A stretch of DNA of 47,623 nucleotides from Nitratireductor aquibiodomus NL21 = JCM 21793 (GTDB taxonomy: Bacteria; Pseudomonadota; Alphaproteobacteria; Rhizobiales; Rhizobiaceae): the NCBI RefSeq assembly GCF_000615975.1, contig NZ_BAMP01000026.1:1-47623 (forward strand). Direction: 5' to 3'. Shown here piece by piece: positions 44,754 through 47,623 of this stretch; the first letter of the stretch is position 1; each line of letters opens with the position of its first letter. The position numbers were made by a program, and so were the translations under genes. Under the pieces are notes generated by a model. It did no database searches. It had not been told where the DNA came from and saw nothing but the letters and a program-made list of their open reading frames with translations.

Positions 44754-45875
44754 ATGCGCATGTGTTTCGCAAGGTTTGCCGCGCCGATGGTGGCCGGGGC
44801 AGTGATGGGGATGGTCGCGGCAGTCATGCCGGCGTCGGCAGGGCCGACAATCGTTCTCGACGTCAACAGCGGCAGGGTTCTGTCTCATGAAGACGCATTC
44901 CAGCGCTGGTATCCGGCATCGCTCACAAAGCTGATGACGGCCTATGTGGCGTTCGAGGCGGTCAGGGATGGCGAGTTGCAGTTCAACTCTCCGGTGACGA
45001 TCTCCAAACGTGCGACGCGGGAGCCGCCAAGCAAGATGGGCTATCCGGCAGGCTCGGTGCTGACGCTCGACAACGCCATCAAGCTGATCATGGTCAAGTC
45101 CGCCAACGATGTCTCCACGGCGATTGCCGAGAATGTCGGCGGTTCGGTCGGTGCGTTTGCAAAGCGCATGAATGCGGCCGCCCGCAAGCTCGGCATGTCC
45201 GGAACGAATTACGTAAACCCGCACGGTCTCTTCTCAACCGAGCAATACACCACCGCCCGTGATCTGGCGCTTCTCGTGCGGGCCATCCGCACCGAGTTCC
45301 CGCAGCACGCGCATTATTTCTCTATGGAGGCCATCCGCACCGGCGACAGGGTTTTGCCGAATTACAACTGGCTGATCGGTCGTTTTCCCGGCGCGGACGG
45401 CATGAAGACGGGTTATGTGTGCTCGTCCGGCTTCAATCTCGCCGCCACGGCCACGCGCAACGGCCGCACGCTTGCGACGATCGTGCTGGGTGCTCCATCG
45501 CAGGTGGAGCGCGGCGAGGAAGCCGCACGCCTGCTTGCCGAGGGCTTCAAGATTCAAGGGGCGGTCTCGCCCTCCATCACCGCGTTCGCGCCTTATGGCG
45601 AAGGTCGCAATGTGGCGGTCGACCTGCGCCCCGAGGTCTGTTCCGAAGCGGCGGTCAAGGCCCGGTTCGAGCGCGGTGACGACGACGGTCTCCTGGTTCA
45701 GCGCTCGCCTTACCTGTCGGCGATGGACCACGAGCCGCGCGCCGTAACGATCGCTCTGGGCGGCGCCACCGGCCCGGCACCGTCGGTGCCGCGCTATGCC
45801 GATGTGCCGATCCCCACGCCGCGGCCGGACTATCCGCTGAAAAGCGCCACCGCCGACACCGCGCAGGGTGGCTGA
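44754..45875 (+). CDS. dacA: D-alanyl-D-alanine carboxypeptidase (PBP5/6 family)
   Basis: A 373-residue periplasmic S11 serine peptidase that trims the terminal D-Ala of peptidoglycan pentapeptides. The signal peptide (FARFAAPMVAGAVMGMVAAVMPASA) precedes the catalytic set: SLTK (Ser-x-x-Lys), SAN (Ser-x-Asn in VKSANDVS) and KTG (GMKTGYVC). The C-terminal part has a small beta domain and a proline-rich tail. No obvious membrane anchor helix is at the end. ATG 44754; the metal GTPase gene begins five bases after its stop. Confidence 0.92.
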   Translation: MRMCFARFAAPMVAGAVMGMVAAVMPASAGPTIVLDVNSGRVLSHEDAFQRWYPASLTKLMTAYVAFEAVRDGELQFNSPVTISKRATREPPSKMGYPAGSVLTLDNAIKLIMVKSANDVSTAIAENVGGSVGAFAKRMNAAARKLGMSGTNYVNPHGLFSTEQYTTARDLALLVRAIRTEFPQHAHYFSMEAIRTGDRVLPNYNWLIGRFPGADGMKTGYVCSSGFNLAATATRNGRTLATIVLGAPSQVERGEEAARLLAEGFKIQGAVSPSITAFAPYGEGRNVAVDLRPEVCSEAAVKARFERGDDDGLLVQRSPYLSAMDHEPRAVTIALGGATGPAPSVPRYADVPIPTPRPDYPLKSATADTAQGG

Positions 45876-45880
45876 TCACC

Positions 45881-46969
45881 ATGTCCAGCACCATCGCGTT
45901 GACACTCGTCACGGGCTTTCTCGGCGCCGGCAAGACAACCCTGATCAATCGGCTGCTGCGCGATCCGGCACTTTCGGACACCGCCGTGATCGTCAATGAG
46001 TTCGGTGCCGTGGGCATCGACCACCTGCTGGTGGAAGAGGCATCCGACGGCATCATCGAACTGTCGGATGGCTGTCTGTGCTGCACGGTTCGCGGCGCGC
46101 TGGTGGACACGCTTCTCGGGCTGGATGAGCGCCTCGCGGGTGGCCGTGCAGACAGTCTCAAACGTGTCGTCATCGAAACCACCGGCCTTGCCGACCCGGT
46201 GCCGGTTCTGCAGGCTCTCGCCGCGCATCCGGCACTGGCTGCGCGTTACCGGCTGGACGGCGTTGTCACGCTGGTTGACGCGATGCACGGCCGTGAGACG
46301 CTCGAAGCGCACGAAGAGGCGCGGCATCAGGTGGCGGTGGCCGACCGGCTTCTCCTCACCAAGACCGATGCGGTTGTGGCGGACGCGTTCTCCGGTCTGG
46401 AATCGTACCTCGCAAAGCTTGCACCGGGTCTCCAGCCGCTCGTGGCAGAGGGGATGGAGGCTGCTGCCATCATTGACTGCAGTGCGCTCGACATCGGCGC
46501 ACGCGCCGCAGGGGTGCTGCATGATGCCCCGCCATATCATCATCACGATCACGATCACAACCATGGGCACGACCATCACCATGACCACGGACACAGTGCA
46601 GCCTACGACACGATCCTGCTGACGCACGACCGGCCCATTTCAGGCTCGGCGCTTGATAATTTTCTGGACCTTCTGCGCAGCCAGTGCGGACCGCAGATCC
46701 TGCGGCTGAAAGGCATTGTCGAACTGCAGGGGCAGCCGGATCGTCCGCTTGTCGTGCAGGGGGTTCGACAGGTTCTGCACGAACCGCGCCTTCTGGCGAA
46801 ATGGCCTGACGACACGCGCGGCGTGCGTCTCGTCATCATCGGTACGGGGCTCGACGAAGCCTATGTGAAGGGGCTGTTCTCGGCGTTCATGGGCGATGCG
46901 GCGGTCGACACGCCCGACAGGGCTGCGCTTGAGGACAATCCGCTCGCCATAGCGGGCTTTCGCCGTTGA
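45881..46969 (+). CDS. CobW/COG0523-type metal GTPase
   Basis: A 362-residue G3E-family GTPase that loads a metal into client proteins (zinc or cobalt in the family). P-loop GFLGAGKTT, the metal-binding GCLCCTV (C-x-C-C), the guanine motif LLTKTD (TKxD type) and a C-terminal CobW_C domain (LDLLRSQCGPQILRLKG...) are present. A histidine-rich linker, YHHHDHDHNHGHDHHHDHGH (about residues 218-237), suggests zinc handling or storage. It is in an operon with the D,D-carboxypeptidase. The client is unknown. No zinc-uptake-regulator box was recognised upstream. Confidence 0.9.
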   Translation: MSSTIALTLVTGFLGAGKTTLINRLLRDPALSDTAVIVNEFGAVGIDHLLVEEASDGIIELSDGCLCCTVRGALVDTLLGLDERLAGGRADSLKRVVIETTGLADPVPVLQALAAHPALAARYRLDGVVTLVDAMHGRETLEAHEEARHQVAVADRLLLTKTDAVVADAFSGLESYLAKLAPGLQPLVAEGMEAAAIIDCSALDIGARAAGVLHDAPPYHHHDHDHNHGHDHHHDHGHSAAYDTILLTHDRPISGSALDNFLDLLRSQCGPQILRLKGIVELQGQPDRPLVVQGVRQVLHEPRLLAKWPDDTRGVRLVIIGTGLDEAYVKGLFSAFMGDAAVDTPDRAALEDNPLAIAGFRR

Positions 46970-47197
46970 ACCGCGCGCCGCGTCGACGCAATTGGGAGCT
47001 GACCCAGTGTTTGGGAAGAATGTGGGACGGATATGTTTCTGATTTCTGCGCCGTTTAAAGTTCAGGTCATTTAACGCGACTGCTGACCTCCGGCTTGGAT
47101 CGCCGTGCGTCGATGCGGACGCACAAAGGACGATCTAAACTATAAATGGAGTATCGGAACAATCCGAAAACCGGATTCCACTTTTCGGTCCGATGCT
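46970..47197. other. Intergenic region between the metal GTPase gene and tusA, mostly repeat
   Basis: About 230 bases between convergent genes. The right half is the third mosaic element; the left ~125 bases hold no gene or terminator that I can recognise. Confidence 0.4.
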
Positions 47198-47200
47198 CTA
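47097..47200. repeat. Mosaic intergenic palindromic element, copy 3
   Basis: Module B (47097-47136: GGATCG-ccGTGCGTC-gatgc-GGACGCAC-aaagga-CGATCT) and module A (about 47148-47200) follow the same order and orientation as the copy at 1244, with only a few differences. It ends TCCGATGCTCTA, and the final CTA (47198-47200) is the stop codon of tusA on the minus strand. Confidence 0.85.
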
Positions 47201-47428
47201 ACCTCGTTCCACGAGAAAGCGATGCCCGTCGCTTGTCGCTTCCGTCTCCACGAGCAGATGTCCGTTCTCGTTGCAGAAGGCGGGAATGTCGATCACCGCC
47301 AGCGGGTCGGTGGTTTCAAGCCAAAGCCGGTTGCCGCGCGGCATGCCGGCAAGGCGCTTGCGCGCTTTCAGGACCGGCAAGGGGCAGTTGAGCCCCTTGA
47401 GGTCGTATGTCTGCGGTGCAACAGTCAC
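47198..47428 (-). CDS. tusA: TusA-family sulfur carrier protein
   Basis: A 76-residue sulfurtransferase-type protein with the CPxP motif in LKGLNCPLPVLKARKRL (Cys at about residue 15). The short alpha/beta fold is GNRLWLETTDPLAVIDIPAFCNENG. It would carry persulfide sulfur for tRNA thiolation or cofactor synthesis, or play another role in sulfur traffic. ATG 47428 is two bases after the stop of an upstream gene, so the two are in one operon. Its stop codon is supplied by the mosaic repeat. Confidence 0.9.
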   Translation of the reverse strand: MTVAPQTYDLKGLNCPLPVLKARKRLAGMPRGNRLWLETTDPLAVIDIPAFCNENGHLLVETEATSDGHRFLVERG

Positions 47429-47430
47429 GG

Positions 47431-47623
47431 TCAGCGGCTGAAGATGTTCTGAATGCGGCGACGCAACGAAGGGGCCTGGCCACCCGTGGCCGGAGCAGGG
47501 ACGGATGCCGTGCGTTCTGCGCTCGTATCCGGTCGCGGTGTCGGGCTCGGAACGGCGCCCTCTGCCGGCACCGGTGCCACGGCCGCGGCGGTGCTTTCCG
47601 CCGGCTGCTGCTGTTCGGGCTGG
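47431..47623 (-). CDS. C-terminal fragment of an Ala/Pro-rich protein (truncated by window end)
   Basis: The last ~63 codons of a gene entering from the right end. The visible part is low-complexity (PEQQQPAEST, APVPAEGAVPSPTPRPDTS) and ends in LRRRIQNIFSR before TGA at 47433-47431. It overlaps no feature and is two bases from the tusA start, so it is translationally linked to tusA. The family cannot be identified from this tail. Confidence 0.6.
   Translation of the reverse strand, partial: QPEQQQPAESTAAAVAPVPAEGAVPSPTPRPDTSAERTASVPAPATGGQAPSLRRRIQNIFSR

Overview
The window looks like chromosomal DNA of an alphaproteobacterium of the order Hyphomicrobiales (Rhizobiales), most likely a halotolerant relative of the Phyllobacteriaceae. 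The basis is the GC-rich coding sequence, a PhyR-NepR-EcfG general stress module with GGAAC-N16/17-CGTT promoters, the long PstC and PstA forms, a serC-type leader RNA before serC-serA, the rluD/DUF6476 divergent pair, and rhizobial-style mosaic palindromic repeats. No prophage, transposase, CRISPR array or plasmid function was seen. Genus-level placement is inference.

Layout. 0-4 kb: the 3' end of a penicillin-binding protein 1C gene, a 2-keto-3-deoxygluconate kinase, an exopolysaccharide sugar transferase and a DMT/EamA exporter. 4-13 kb: housekeeping genes, namely serC-serA with a structured leader, purA, a large proline/alanine-rich membrane-anchored protein, the heat-shock sigma factor rpoH, rluD, a DUF6476 membrane protein, a VOC protein and tRNA-Glu. 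13.5-16.8 kb: a 1110-residue multi-PAS hybrid histidine kinase. 17.4-23.7 kb: the phosphate regulon pstS-pstC-pstA-pstB-phoU-phoB behind a triple Pho box. 23.7-32.6 kb: a general-stress island centred on phyR / nepR-ecfG, with a FATGY-type single-domain response regulator, a Crp/Fnr regulator, small membrane proteins, Dps, a lipid-kinase-like protein and a PRC-barrel protein. Six near-consensus EcfG promoters lie in this island. 32.8-34.7 kb: a ring-cleaving dioxygenase / carboxylesterase pair like MhqO/MhqD, and a small acetyltransferase. 34.7-40.3 kb: the ectoine/hydroxyectoine cluster ectA-ectB-ectC-ectD-ask with a divergent MarR regulator (ectR). 40.3-47.6 kb: a membrane protein, a DUF4139 protein, tRNA-Arg, an M20 amidohydrolase, a D,D-carboxypeptidase, a CobW-type metal GTPase, tusA and a truncated gene.

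Together the genes describe a cell equipped for osmotic stress (ectoine, hydroxyectoine), general and oxidative stress (PhyR cascade, Dps), phosphate limitation and electrophile/quinone stress.

The most striking anomaly is technical or evolutionary. At least twelve genes carry one-base frame breaks, and one of them has a compensating +1/-1 pair. Every break can be repaired by changing the length of a C or G run by one base. The protein families are well conserved on both sides of each break. I read most of these as homopolymer indel errors in the sequence, with genuine recent decay as the alternative. For such genes I give the full span of the reconstructed gene and say where the frame breaks.
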